Shown one piece after another: positions 35,360-47,801 of a stretch of DNA of 64,000 nucleotides; the stretch's first letter is position 1, and each line of letters opens with the position of its first letter. The position numbers and the translations under genes are program-made. The stretch comes from Amaurobius ferox (taxonomy: Eukaryota > Arthropoda > Arachnida > Araneae > Amaurobiidae): assembly GCA_951213105.1 (NCBI GenBank), contig OX578155.1, positions 30,954,857 to 31,018,856 on the forward strand, read 5' to 3'. A model generated the notes under the pieces. The model ran no database searches and had not been told where the DNA came from. It worked only from the letters and a program-made list of their open reading frames with translations.

Positions 35360-36570
35360 TCGTAATTGTACGTAGTTTCGTATTTTGTAAAATTACGTAA
35401 TCTTACGCATTATTTATTCTTGCGGCCCTCCAAAACCTTAGAAATCTACAAAGTGGCCCTCCAAAGGATCTGAGTTTGAGACCACTGATACAAGCAGAGG
35501 CACCTGGATTAGTGTGTAGATGAGAACTGGACATTTTCATGATTATACGAGAAAGCTATAAGAGCAAAGCCTCTTAGAAAGGCAAGAGCAGGAGGGGGCT
35601 AATTCCCTTTAGAAACAGGATCGCCATCACCTTACGAAAATTATTTTATTTCAATGACCTATCAAATTTTATTCTCATCTAAATTCAGAGTTCTAATTAG
35701 TGGTTTAAAAAATGTAAACTTTTCTTTCTACATACATACATGTAACTGTAATGCAGCATTAACTAAATTTTGGACTTTATTTGTAATTTCCTTGCACATA
35801 AATAATGTAGAGGAAAAATATTGATCGGGTCGAAAACTCGAATTTTCGACTGTTTAATATACATTTTGGACGTATATATTAGTCTAGCGAGACAACATTT
35901 CTAGAATGAATGGAGTGAAGTGAATAAAATTTATGATTTTAAAGTGAAATGAACATTTGGAAGGTCACAAATTTTCAAACTTCTTTTAAATCATAGGAAA
36001 TAAAAACGGAATCCAAATATATTAAATAAACAATCATGTTATTAAGTTTTCATTAGAAATCAAATGGAACTTACTTTAGAACAATAGTTCTGGTACTATT
36101 CCACGTTTTTTGAATATATGGATAAAAAAATTATGCATAAAATTAATAAAAGAGTATTTATACGATAAATCTATAATCGACATTCTCATATATATAGCAC
36201 GTTCCATCCACGAGAAAAGACAAGTTAATTTTGTTTTGTTCGATAATGCTATAAATTTCGGTTTACGTTAATTAATACACTGCTAATATTATTGTAAAAT
36301 GAATTCCAGAACGTGGGATATAAGTTTTTTTTTTTTTTTAACATGAATAACATTTATGTTTGGAGTGTCTGTGGAAGGAAATCGAAGAGTTACAGAAAAT
36401 GTAAACTCTTTGAGCGCTTATAATAATAATTTCAGTATTTTAATATTTAGAACTTTTTTTAGAGGGAAAAAATATATATATCTGTCCGATTGAGTGTTTT
36501 TTTTTTATTCTTGTTTTCATTTTAAACTATAAAATATAGATATAAATAGTAAACGGCAAATACATACTTG
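35360..36570. other. AT-rich non-coding stretch
   Basis: No coding or RNA gene signal. 'gtccgattgagtg' and T-runs near 36327 and 36500 are simple sequence only. Confidence 0.5.
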
Positions 36571-36579
36571 AAAATATAG

Positions 36580-37125
36580 TATCAAAATCCATCTTTATTA
36601 TTAAAAAAAACTTTCATAGTTCTCGAGTCTTGCCAAATTGAAGAGGATTGAAAATTTTCCATTTTTTAAGTTTGTAACATCTCAAAAACTAAAAGATCTA
36701 GCTTTGAATAATAAGCATGAATTTGAAGCTCTACAAGTGTATGTAATTGGATTTTGGAACGAACATTTTTTCTTTTTTTTGAAGAAGAAAATAAACTTTG
36801 AAACTTAAAAATGGGTTTTCCCCAATGTTTCAGACTTTCACTCGAAATATCTTCGAAAGTATAAAAGATCTAATTAGTAAGTGACAAAAATATGTATTAG
36901 GAAATGTAGTTTCTAAATTTATATGTATATTTGAAAAAGCTTTTATGGTTTTCGAGTAATCGTTTGTCAAATGGAAGATGCTTGAAAATTTGAGGTTTTT
37001 CAAATTTGTAATACTCATATCTTAAAAACTGACTATAAATAGATAATGATAGCTATAAATAATAAGCATGAATTTAGTGCTCTTTAAAAATTTTACCGGT
37101 GTATATAATTGGATTTTGAGTCCCT
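36580..37125. repeat. Two diverged ~200-bp direct copies, ~330 bp apart
   Basis: 36590-36755 and 36915-37120 share in order 'ttctcgag' / 'ttttcgag', 'gaaaattt', 'tttgtaa', 'aataataagcatgaattt' and 'gtaattggattttg'. Degenerate and non-coding. Confidence 0.6.
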
Positions 37126-37136
37126 TTCTTGGTTTT

Positions 37137-37196
37137 TGAAGTAGTGGTTATAATTTCGATATTTTAACATATCGAAATTAAAACCACTATACTTCA
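37137..37196. repeat. Short hairpin with ~24-bp stem
   Basis: Arms 'gaagtagtggttataattt' and 'aaattaaaaccactatactt', with 'cgatat' / 'atatcg' at the inner ends, form a near-perfect stem around an 8-base loop. It sits immediately after the second copy of the 36580-37125 repeat. Confidence 0.7.
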
Positions 37197-37199
37197 AAA

Positions 37200-40100
37200 A
37201 TCGAGTTTTCTAATGGGTGAGAAAGCTGCAATATTTGAAATGCCATGATTGTTGCAAATCAGTCTGGTTACTTACTCTTCTGTGAAATATTAGTGCACAA
37301 GCACGAGATATTTTGTTTAGTTTAAAAAAAAAAACTAGGAAGTTGAATGAACTTAGGGATTCTAAAGATGTTTAATGATTGGTGAGGTTTGAACAGAATA
37401 GGTGAAAATATACGTATTCAAGTACGTATTTATGCATGTTTATAGATTAACTAGAATGTAAAATCTCCTCAGTAAGTTTAATTTTTATACCGCAAATCAA
37501 GTTAGTAAAATAATCAATATATTGAAGTGGAGTCTATATTCGGAGTTTTCAGATGAAATCGGGGCAAAAACTAAAAGTGCTAGCTAACTATAAATAATTA
37601 GTGAGACATTTGTATTGCTTTGAAAGCCTGTAAATGAAACAAATGAGTCTGAAAAAATCGGATAAACTCATTGAACTTTACAGGAGTTTTATCTTACAAA
37701 ATATCATTCGCGTAAAACAATTTCGGCTCCATCGGACTGGAGCCCCCGCCGATTATATTTTTCTGAATTTATCAGGAATCAGAAGCAACTTACTGCATTA
37801 TGTAGTGTCATGAAAGTTGTCCTCATCATTTTTTTAATGAAATTTGAATTTGCAATTGCATAAATCTTATGAACTATTTGTACATCTTAGCAGTAAAACA
37901 TTATAAGCAAATAAAGCAAATGATCTTATGAATAAATTAGGAAAGAGGAGAGATGAAGGAAAAGCATTTCAATCCCTAAAAAGCTAAGATATAATATAAC
38001 AGGGTCAATATAGAATTTTGCAGGTTATTATCAGCAATTTATTTACATAACTAATCTTTAAATATTAAATTAAAAACGCAAAAATATTTAAATTTATTGC
38101 GTTTTATATTTCACAGATAAAAACCTGGAATCTTATTTCAAAGCTGTTTGTTACTGTCTATTTTAGCCCCTCTAAAATATGATTTAAATACTGCAGGAAC
38201 ATACACAGAATAATGGAATACTAGCCAAATTAAAAGAAAATTTTATACCTTTTCGAATTTAACATTTGTTTTATTGTATCACTGGAACGAATTACCCAGT
38301 GTTGACCTGGACGTAAATAAACCCTCGCTACTTAAAATATTACATTTACAGATAACAGTACTTAATTTTCTTCAAAATCTAAAACCAATGCCAAATTGCC
38401 AATACGCAATCCGCGAAGCAAAAAGGAAATACATGCTCTCTGTAATGCAAAAAGTAAATGAATGAAACATTAATAACCTTTTAGGATATGAACGTGGCAT
38501 TCGATCGTTACTGTAGCTGTTAAATAATATGGCTAGCTGTTAGATCATATCGCTGGCTGGAGGTTCTGTAACTGTTAAATTGTGAATATAGCTGCTAGGT
38601 CATATCGGTAGCTGGAGATTATTTGATTTTGGAATTTAAAAAATCGTTAAAAAATATAATTTGAATTTTGGAAAAAGACCTTCAAAATGCATTAGTTCAA
38701 GTATAGATGCGACTATGTGAAAAAATTCAGTGCGGTAGATATCGTGAGGCATTGTGGACAAACAGACAGATTCTTCTTTTTAATATAGATTCACTGGCAG
38801 TGAAGACGATAGAAATGAAATGTTTAAAATGTAATAAAATTAGGACATATAAAAATAGAACGTAATAAAATGTATAGGATGTAATAAAAATAGAACATAT
38901 TAAAAATAAAAAAAAATTCCATTCGTTGAAAAAGTGGAACGTCAGTGGTTCATTTTTTCTCGGTTTTGGAAAAAAAAAAAAAAAAATGGACAAGAAAAAT
39001 ACCACATATCATACAATACAACTTTTTATTAGTATTATTCTGAGGTTAAAGCAATAGACTAAATTCAGCATCAAATGTATTTTATTTGTTAAAACACATT
39101 AAAAATCAACAAAAGGCATAGTCAATTAAGATATTTTGCGAAAATATTTTAAATAATTGAAGAAAAAAGTTACCCGAATATTTAAAAGAAGTCATATTTG
39201 ACGAAGATGAATTCGTGAATCTCGCACAGCAGCATAACACAACACTCTGAACACTAAGAAGTAGCTTTTTACTTCTAGTCACTTGTTATCTGTATGGTAT
39301 CCAGCTAGGTTCAATACTGAAATAAGGCAAAACGGTAGACGACCAAAAGAATGACCATCTGGACTAATCTACTGCCTCCTGTCCTTTTAGAAGTGCGATC
39401 ATACAGACCGCATTCATGTGTTTGCAATTTAAATTTGAAAGCAGCAACAAATTCTAAGAATCGCCCCTTGGGGTTTTTCCAATATTTGGAGAAAACAAAG
39501 TCATCCCCAGGGATTGCAGGCTGCACCCAGCTGCAAGTGGTATAAAATCAAGTGCTTGAGCGTAAGTAATTTCAAGAAGAACTAAACATTGCTTTAAAAA
39601 AGATATAACTATGAGAGAAAAACGATTTTACCCTTTTTGTATATTATCCCCCCTATGTTTTAATACTATCTAAAAAAGGAGATACATTTATATTAAAATT
39701 TCACAAAAATTGGTTCACTTTCAAATATTTTTTTAATATGAACACAAAAGTCATTCTTACTATACCTAATTTTACTTCTAAATGGCCGACCTTAATTCAG
39801 CCACCGTGGGCAATTGCCCATGCCTTAAACCAGCCTGGCCTTGCGTATACCACAATTGTTCAGTACGGAGTTGTATAACCAATTTTTGGCTTTTACTAAT
39901 TATCAAAGTTTTCATTGTTATTAAGTAGATAAAAATCTTGAATTACATGATATAGAAAATTGAAAGGGGTAAAACACATTCGAACACCAAAGAGTTTACA
40001 ATTTTACAACACCAAAGAGACACAATTTTATTGAGCTTAAAATTAAAATTTGTATACCCACAGGTAACGCAATGATCGTCATCAATTCATTTTTATATTT

Positions 40101-42050
40101 CATTTCAAACACTTGATTAAAGTTCCAAAAATAATTAAAAGTCAATATCTATACATCATTTCAAATAATGATTCCTAATAAGTGAGCATTTCTTTCAGTC
40201 TCTTTCAAAACCTCCCCCACCTGGAATATTTGAATTTAGCATGGAGTAGAGATCCAACAAAATATAAATCAAGGAATGTCTCTGGGTATAATCAATTACT
40301 TTCCAAACATGTGATCAATATTCACCTTACAGGAAAAGATATACAATGAAATGTTCTCCTGGTCAAATAGAAAACAAGCACATTGTTCACACACTCATGC
40401 AATTGCTATGCGAGTTCCTGCAGTTTAAGCTGTTTTCTTTGAAGATTCTTCCAGAAAAAAAAAGTGTGCACTGCATGAGAAATTCTCAGTAACTGCTACA
40501 GATACAGATTAGTGCAAAACCAATGTGGCTTTTAGAATATTGGGGAGCTCAGTCTGTCTTGAAAAATTATTGGGGGCTCAAACCCTTGAGCTCAATGGAC
40601 CCATACAACTCTACGCTGAACAAAATCCCCTTCATCTTGAACATGAAATTTTGGGTTACAGTTATTCGGCAAATAAATGGAACCCCAAAATAAAGTCTTG
40701 GAAAGCACTAAGCGGGATGATATCCTCCTCAAATAAATGTAACCCCAGAATAATGTCAAGCGTTGACTATTGGTGGTGATCTTTGGAACATTTGCACACA
40801 TGGTCAATCTTTGGAACATTTGCAGAAGCTCAGCCATTCTGGATTCAAAGTATCTAGAGAATTTATTTTTTTATAATTTTAAATTTCTATATTATTATCA
40901 AAGTTTTATATACAGTATAACTTCTGTCCTACTGAGTTCTCTGCTCATTTTTTGATTGAGTGTGCAAACTTTGTTAGCTATCCTCTTCAAATAACTTAAT
41001 CCATATATTGGTGGAATGAAGCAGATGGGTACCTGTATAACATTAGAATGTAGCTATGTATGTTTCATGATCTCAATTTAGTTATAATTTTTAACATAGG
41101 GAAAATGAAATGCTCAGATGCTCAAACAATTATTTGTTTTACCAATGGGGTCTATTCATATATGCCACTTCTGTAGCTATTCACCACAATAACTGACAGA
41201 TGGTAAAACATTACATACAAAACTTTTTTTAAAAAATTACTATTCAAAATATTTTAAAATTGCTTATGTATTGAAAATCTTTAGTGGTGTAATGTGAAAA
41301 GACTTAATTATTTAACATAGTTGAAAAGTGTTCATGTCTTTGTTCATCCTGTCTGTCGGTCTGTCCGTTAGCATTGAAAACTGCCGTAAAAATGACTTTA
41401 TCAAAATGAAATTTTAGTATGTTGTTCAGACAGTCTGTGGGACCTATGGGAATATAATTGAATAATATCATCCAATTAGTTTTGGATTGAACTCGGGTTG
41501 AAAAAATGAAATACATTGAACCCTATGAGACCTAATTTTTCAAACATTTTTTAAGTGAATTTAAAATTCACGAATTCCTTTGAAAGTTTTATGAAATATT
41601 CAAATTATCCCTTAAAATATATAAAAAAAAGTTTCAGAAAAATATATTCAGTAGTTTTTAAATAAAAATTAAAATAATAATTACAACCTTTATATGGAGA
41701 GATCACGTAATCATTATAAGAGATCACGCGACCCACTTCAAAATAAAATACGGCATCCATCTTGTGTTAAAATCATAATTCTTAATAAGTTCTTTTTAAT
41801 TCATATTTAGTGTTGTATCCATTCTAAAACCGCTTTATCTTTGCTTAAATTCTGTGCATCTACATACTGAAACAACGCAATTACAATATATTTCAGTTTA
41901 AATGATCATCAAACTTTGATTATTTCTACAATGAAGCCAAATTTTCACTTATAGAAAATGTAAACACCAAAATATGTAGATAGAATGAGTTGTATAAGAA
42001 TTGCTGCATTTCTTTAATGCAAAATTATTTAGCTCATGGAGTCTGCAATA
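37200..42050. other. Long non-coding stretch with unplaced protein-like frames
   Basis: No gene can be called. At 39311-39526 (minus) a frame contains 'GRFLEFVAAFKFKLQTHECG' and 'LYDRTSKRTGGSR', which looks more protein-like than its neighbours but has no ATG and no recognised domain. At 38274-38465 (+) another frame shows 'YHWNELPSVDLDVNKPSL', also unrecognised. The 'acagacagattcttc' / 'tcctgtctgtcggtctgtc' motifs near 38758 and 41348 look like remnants of the same kind of short 'tctgtctgt' repeats as at 34750. An A-run lies at 38970-38986. Confidence 0.4.
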
Positions 42051-42059
42051 TAACTGATA

Positions 42060-42535
42060 TGAATGAAACATTCATTGATTTCACACAAAGGCAATTTTTT
42101 CGATGAAGTTTTAAGCATAGAGTTAAATTACTTGTATCTCTATGGTTTTAAGTTTTAAAAAATAATAAACTATTAGAGTATTGTGATGAATGAAAGGAAT
42201 TTAAAAAATTTATGAATGAAATGCTGCTTTTATATAGAGGCAATTTATCTTTCAATGACATCATTTGAATAAAGTTCATTTGTTTTCGATGAAGTTTTCA
42301 AATATAATAAATTATTGTAGTATCATGATAATTTTTAAAATATTACCGAGGAATGTATCGCATTTTAGAGATATTTAAACCAGGAAATGTATATTTCAAT
42401 GCTGTCATTTGAATGAAGTTCATTTTTTTCGATGAAGTTTTAAGCTTTCAAATATAATAAATTAATGTAGTATTGTGATAATTTTTTAAATATTACCGAG
42501 GAATGTACAGTATTTTAGAGATGTTTATATAAAAT
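42060..42535. repeat. Three tandem ~140-bp units
   Basis: Two good units (about 42252-42385 and 42396-42530) share 'tcatttgaat', 'aagttcattt', 'ttcgatgaagttt', 'caaatataataaatta' and 'attaccgaggaatgta'. A more diverged unit lies upstream around 42060-42240. AT-rich and non-coding. Confidence 0.75.
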
Positions 42536-43324
42536 TGCATTGAAGTTGGAAAGTGTTTCATAATCAATGCTTTATGCATGATTGATCTTTCTTGTCTGTA
42601 ATAATTTTATTTTGTCCCTAAGAAATTAGCATTGCTTGATTAACTTCTATTCTTAATGTAATGAAATTTAAAATTTAAAGACTTTATTTTTGTGTGTTGA
42701 GAACTATCAGTTATATGTATTATTTGAATTATACCTGTAGTATCGAATTCACAAAGCATTAAATTCGCTGTGTCATATTTGCATGATAAACCAAAAACTA
42801 ACCAGGTAGGTTGGAGAATACAGTCATTTTATAAATTTTGGAATCATCCATTCTAAACTGCTAAATAGTTCAGGACTAGAGGAAAGTTCTAAACTTATTA
42901 TGTGTTATTGAATGCTGTGGGTGTAATGAACCTGAATATTAAAAGCAAATTTTGCTATATCTAAAATGTTGAAATAATAAAACTTCAGAAAAGTTATAAA
43001 TATTGTTTTTAATTTAAAACACAATCAGAATACCTTAATATTTAAATTGAAATAATAATTGAAAAATTATTTTTAATTGTTGCTAGTATTTTGATATTTT
43101 TAAGGTATTTATGTACTTGTATTGATGTAAGGATAATGTTTTAAAATTACTTACATTTTTTTTTTATAATATTGTTCAAATTTATATGGGTGATCAATCT
43201 TATAAAGATTGACATGGTGGCTTTATTGTTTTTAAATCAAATTTCTCTTTTGTTCGTAACTTTTGGGGTTTTGATAGTTTTATCTGGTTAAAACACAGAA
43301 TAACCAATGTCATGTCAAAAACTC

Positions 43325-43850
43325 AACCCTGCTTATCAGGTTAGTTAGCCTGTCTTGGGCCCGACACAGTAATGTACTCATTTTTTGATAATAACTCAAA
43401 TATCCGATCAGCTAAAAAAATCTACATTTAGTATATCATTTCCTTCTGGGGCTTATCTTAATTTAGATTTTGAACCTCATCGGGCTAGCCCCTCTTATGT
43501 CCAACTTGGGAATGCACTCTTTTTGATGAATAACCCGAGAACCGAAGTAGCTAGATATTCCAAGTTTAGCATGCTGTTGTCTTTTGTAGTTTTATTTCAT
43601 TTTTTCGATTTTGATCTTTATTCAGCTAGCCTGTGTTGGGCCAGCCATAGGAATTTATTCATTTTTTAAAAATAACTCGAAAACCGGAGCAGACAAAAAA
43701 TCCAAATTTAGTGCATCAATTCCTTATGGGGTAAAATTTAATACTTGCGAATTTGAACCATATCGGGCTAGACAGTCTTTGATCTCCCTTAGGAATCATT
43801 TTGTTTTGGGGAGTAACTCAAGAACCGCTATGTTTGTGGTATATTTGGTA
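43325..43850 (+). repeat. ~141-bp satellite, forward-oriented block
   Basis: Three to four units of a repeat with core 'cgggctagcc' and 'aataactcgaaaaccg'. The unit length is a multiple of three and the plus frame stays largely open, giving ~47-residue repeats of the type 'EPYRA...NNSKTG...KSKFS.S.P.G'. Orientation switches near 43850 to the reverse complement. Confidence 0.8.
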
Positions 43851-45775
43851 TAATGTGTCAAGTGTTAAATACACCACAAAAGATAACAACATTCTATACT
43901 TGTAATTTTTCGTTACCCTGTTTCTCGAATTACTCTCCCAAAATGAAAGGATTCCTAAGGGAGGCCCAAGATGGACTAATCCGATACAGTTCAAATTCGA
44001 AGTATTAAAATTTGTTCTAAAAAAAAATTATAAAGTAAATTTTGATTTTTTACATGCTCCAATTTTCAAGTTATTTTCGAGAAAAGAGTACATTCTTTGT
44101 CGGGCCCAAAACGGGCTAGCCTGTTAAGATTGAAAATCCAAAGAAATAATAAGTACCTTAAAATACGATGATATATTAAATTTAGATATTCTAGCTCCTA
44201 CAGTTTTAGAGTTATTCACAAAAACCAGTGCATTCCTTTTGTTGAACCCAAAACAGGTTAGCCTGATAATGTTCTAAATCCAATGAATTAAGATATACCT
44301 CAAATGACAATGACGTTCTAAACTTGGAACTTTTAGATACTCAGTTTCTCGAGTTATTTCCCTGAAAATGAGTTAATTTTTAAGCAGGCCCATGATGGGT
44401 TCGCCTGATATGGTTCAAAATTGAAAGAATTAAAATATACCCCAAAAGACAAGGATATACTAAATTTATATTTTCTAGTTGATCCGATTTTCCAGTCATT
44501 CTAAATTAAGATAAACCCCAAAAGAAAGTGATATACTAAATTTAGAATTTTTAGCTGCACCAATTTATAAGTTAATCTCAAAAACTGAGTAATTCCTATG
44601 TTGGGCCCAAGACAGGCTAGCCCAATATGGTTCAAAATCCAAAGAAATAAAATATACCCTAAAAGACAATGATATACTAAATTTAGACATTCTAGTTGCT
44701 ACAGTTTTGGAGTTATTCTAAAAAAATTAGTACATTTGTTGTGCCCATGATGGGCTAGCCTGATAATGTTTTAAATCCAATGAGTTAAGATATACAGCAA
44801 ATGACAATGACATTCTAAACTTGGAACTTTTTTATACTCTGGTTCTGGAGTAATTCCCCAAACACAAGTGAATTTCTAAGGGGGGGCCCAAGGTGGGTTC
44901 ACCCGATAAGGTTCATTATCGAATGAATTAAAATATTCCCCAAAAGATAAGGATATACTAAATTTATTTTTTCCAGTTGCTTCGATTTTCCAGTTATTCT
45001 CAAAAAATGGGACCATTCCTATGTCCAGCCCAGGACAGGCTAGCCCGATAAAGTACAATATTGAAGAAACTGAAATATACCACAAATGCCAACGACATGC
45101 TAAACTTGGGATTTTTAGCTACTTTGGATCTTGAGTTATTCTTTAAAAATGAATGCACTCTTAAGCGGACCGAAGATGTGCAAAGCCAATGAGGTTCAAA
45201 ATCAAAATATATCCAAAAGGAAATGATATACTAAATTCACCTCTTTTAGCTGTTCCAATTTTTGAATTATTCTTAAAAAGCGAGTAAATTTCTATAGCAG
45301 GCCCAAGATGGGCTGGCACGATAAGGTTCAAAATCCGATGAAATACAATATATCCCAAAGGACAATGATATATTAAATTTAGACATTCTAGATGTTCCAA
45401 GTTTTGGGTTATTATCAAAAAACGAGTACATTCCTTTTGTTGGGACCAGGATGAGCTAGCCAGTGATAAGGTTTTAAATCCAAAGAATTACAATATACCA
45501 CAAATGACAAGGATATGCTAAACTTTGAAATTTTATATACACCTGTTTGTTCTCAAGTTATTCTGCAAAAACGTGTAAATTTCTTAGGCGGGTCCAAGAT
45601 GGGCTAGCCTGATATGACTCAAAATCAAAAGAATTAAATCAAAAGAATTAAAAACAAGTACATTAATGTCTCGGGTCAAGGACGGGCTATACCGATACGG
45701 TTTTAAATCCGAAGAGTAATATGAAATAATAATAAGAGAAAAATAACGACATGCTAAACCCCGAACTTTTCTAGT
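43851..45775 (-). repeat. ~141-bp satellite, reverse-oriented array
   Basis: About 13 units recognised by 'cccaagatgggctagcc'-like cores at roughly 43960, 44102, 44243, 44385, 44603, 44738, 44881, 45022, 45163, 45298, 45437, 45588 and 45672. Most intervals are 135-151 bp; exceptions are a 218-bp gap (44385 to 44603) and an 84-bp end unit. Blocks 44243-44500 and 44738-45000 match each other better than adjacent units, implying a higher-order repeat of about 495 bp. Minus-strand frames run through several units (for instance 'FKNNSKIGTAKRGEFSISFP'), because the unit length is divisible by three. Confidence 0.85.
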
Positions 45776-47534
45776 GTTTCCCCTAGGCATTTTCAGGATG
45801 GTGCAGCGTCCTGCCCGTTTTTTACAGTAGTAAAACACGCCCTGCCCGTTTTTGTACAAAGGTAAATGTGCCCTGTCCCTACCGTTTTTTAATAGCGGTA
45901 AATGAGCCCTGCCCGTTTTTGTACAAAGGTAAATGCACCTTTCCCTACTGTTTTTTAATAGTGGTAAATGCGCCCTGCCCCCGTTTGCTTAAAAAACCTC
46001 AGGACTCCGCGAAAATTTCCGTCCTTCCACTATTGATACGTAGGAGCATGACTCATTATTTTCTGGTTCCTGGACGATCTCTTCTGCATTCTTTACGCGG
46101 AAGAAACACCCCCCCTCGACCCCTTTCCCCCTCGTATCCGTACCTTTGTTGATGAACAAGTTGATAAAACCTCATCCTTCCTCCGAACACGTGCGAAGAA
46201 ATCCTTGTTTTTCATATGGCTCTATGCTATTTTCGTTACGCATGCGAGTATTACCATATATACTCGCTTAAAGTTGACTTCGCATATAAGTCGAACCCCT
46301 ACTTTCAGAGAAAAGAAATCCAAAACTCGCATATAAATCGACCCCCTTTCTTTCAGAGGAAAAAAAAAATTCAAAACTCGCTTATAAATCGATCCCAAAA
46401 AGAGAAGATAAAATTTTCCATAAATTATTCAAAAACACTTGAAAACGATATATATAGATATAAATACAATAAAATTTAATTTCCATAATAAAAACTTCAT
46501 CGGAACTCTTTTAAAGTCCGATTCCAAAGGCCTATGACATATGGATGTTGTTTCCCATCCGTTTTGGGGACGCTCATTCTCATGTGACAAGCTCTAGCCA
46601 TTCTCTTACTCCTAGCATGCAGCGTCCTCAAAACGGACGTGAGACCGCGCATCCCTGTCTCTCAAGCGTACAGTTGTTTGACTCACCGTGCAATGAAACA
46701 ATATCTGGCTTCCACCCGTTATTTCAGCTGATTTTTTTGTTTTAACCCCCAACACAGTAGAAATTAGAAACTCTTTTCAATAAACAAAACAGAAAAACAC
46801 TTTCAACTTAAAATCCTGCATTATAGGTTTAAACAATCCATGTTACAGAATTATTTCTGAAAAGAATAATTTTTTCCTGAAAACGATCGGCCGTAATCCG
46901 AGAAGCGAGTGATAAACTTCGAACGAAAATGTATGCATATTTTTTGATGACGCGATACACTGGTAGTCGAAGCATTCAGGAGGACAGTGACTCACATGAG
47001 AGTTTTGAAGTGCAGAGAAATTCAGAGTGCGCAATTGCGTAATTACTACCGCATCGTTTTAAGTTGGATTGCCTTGCAAGAAACAATAACTTTTAAGACT
47101 TATTTTTTTTTAGACTCCGTGTATAAGTCGAACCCCCCCCCCCCCACACACACACACACACACATACACACACTTTGAAGCTTTTTTTTTTGTCACAAAT
47201 TTCTCGACTTATACGCGAGTATATACGGTAGTACTTGTGCATGTAATGCGACCTATATTTTGATTTTATTTTAACCACTGATTTTGCTGCTAGAATCTGT
47301 GTAGGCTATATTCATAAAATTTGGTTTAACAAAATCAATTTCAGTTATTTTGAATAATTTGGAACTATTTATTAAATATATATTCAATGACCTAGGCTGT
47401 GATCCCAACGAAAAAAAAAGACCCCGTTCGTTAAAAATTGCCTCTTTCGTGTTAAAAAATCCCCCTTTCGTTCAGCTACAGTACCCTCTTTATGAATGAG
47501 CACCCTGCCCTTTTTTTAGTCTAGGGGAAACACT
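45776..47534. mobile_element. hAT-like non-autonomous element splitting the satellite
   Basis: Terminal inverted repeats 'agtgtttcccctag' (45776) and 'ctaggggaaacact' (ending 47534). This end sequence resembles hAT termini. Satellite sequence flanks both sides: 'ccccgaacttttct' on the left and 'attttcgttatccatttctc' on the right. The 8-bp flanks 'acttttct' and 'attttcgt' agree only partly, so the target duplication is decayed or the exact end differs. The left part carries tandem 'gccctgcccgtttttgtac' units (45812-45985). No transposase is visible. A second element is nested inside at 46252-47229. Confidence 0.7.
46252..47229. mobile_element. Nested inverted-repeat element ('cgtatatactcgc' ends)
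   Basis: The left end 'taccatatatactcgc' and the right end, which reads 'taccgtatatactcgcgta' on the minus strand, are terminal inverted repeats, followed inside by 'tataagtcga' on both sides. The left side repeats 'aaaactcgcatataaatcga' units. No transposase frame is recognised. The element lies wholly within the hAT-like element and so is younger than it. Confidence 0.7.
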
Positions 47535-47793
47535 ATTTTCGTTATCCATTTCTCGAGTTACACCTCCAAAACCAAAGGATTCCTAAGGGAGGTCCAAGAT
47601 GGGTTAACCGAATACGGTTTGAAATCCAAAGAATGAAAATATACAATAAAAGAAAAGGATATATTAAATTTAGATTTCCTACTTGCTCTGATTTTTTAGT
47701 TATTCTCTAAAACCAGGTCAGGCTTATGGCAGACCCAGGACGGGCTAGCCCGATAAACTTCAAAATTGAAATAACTGAAATGTACCATAAGAG
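47535..47793 (-). repeat. ~141-bp satellite, resumed after the hAT-like insert
   Basis: Two units continue the array: 'aaggattcctaagggaggtc' closely matches 43935-43955, followed by 'caggacgggctagcccgata'. This shows the array was continuous before the hAT-like insertion. Confidence 0.8.
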
Positions 47794-47801
47794 AAAATCT
47801 C

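Noticed and set aside
43325..47793. CRISPR-like array
   Set aside because: Units are ~141 bp, diverged along their whole length, with no constant repeat/variable spacer pattern, in a eukaryotic context.
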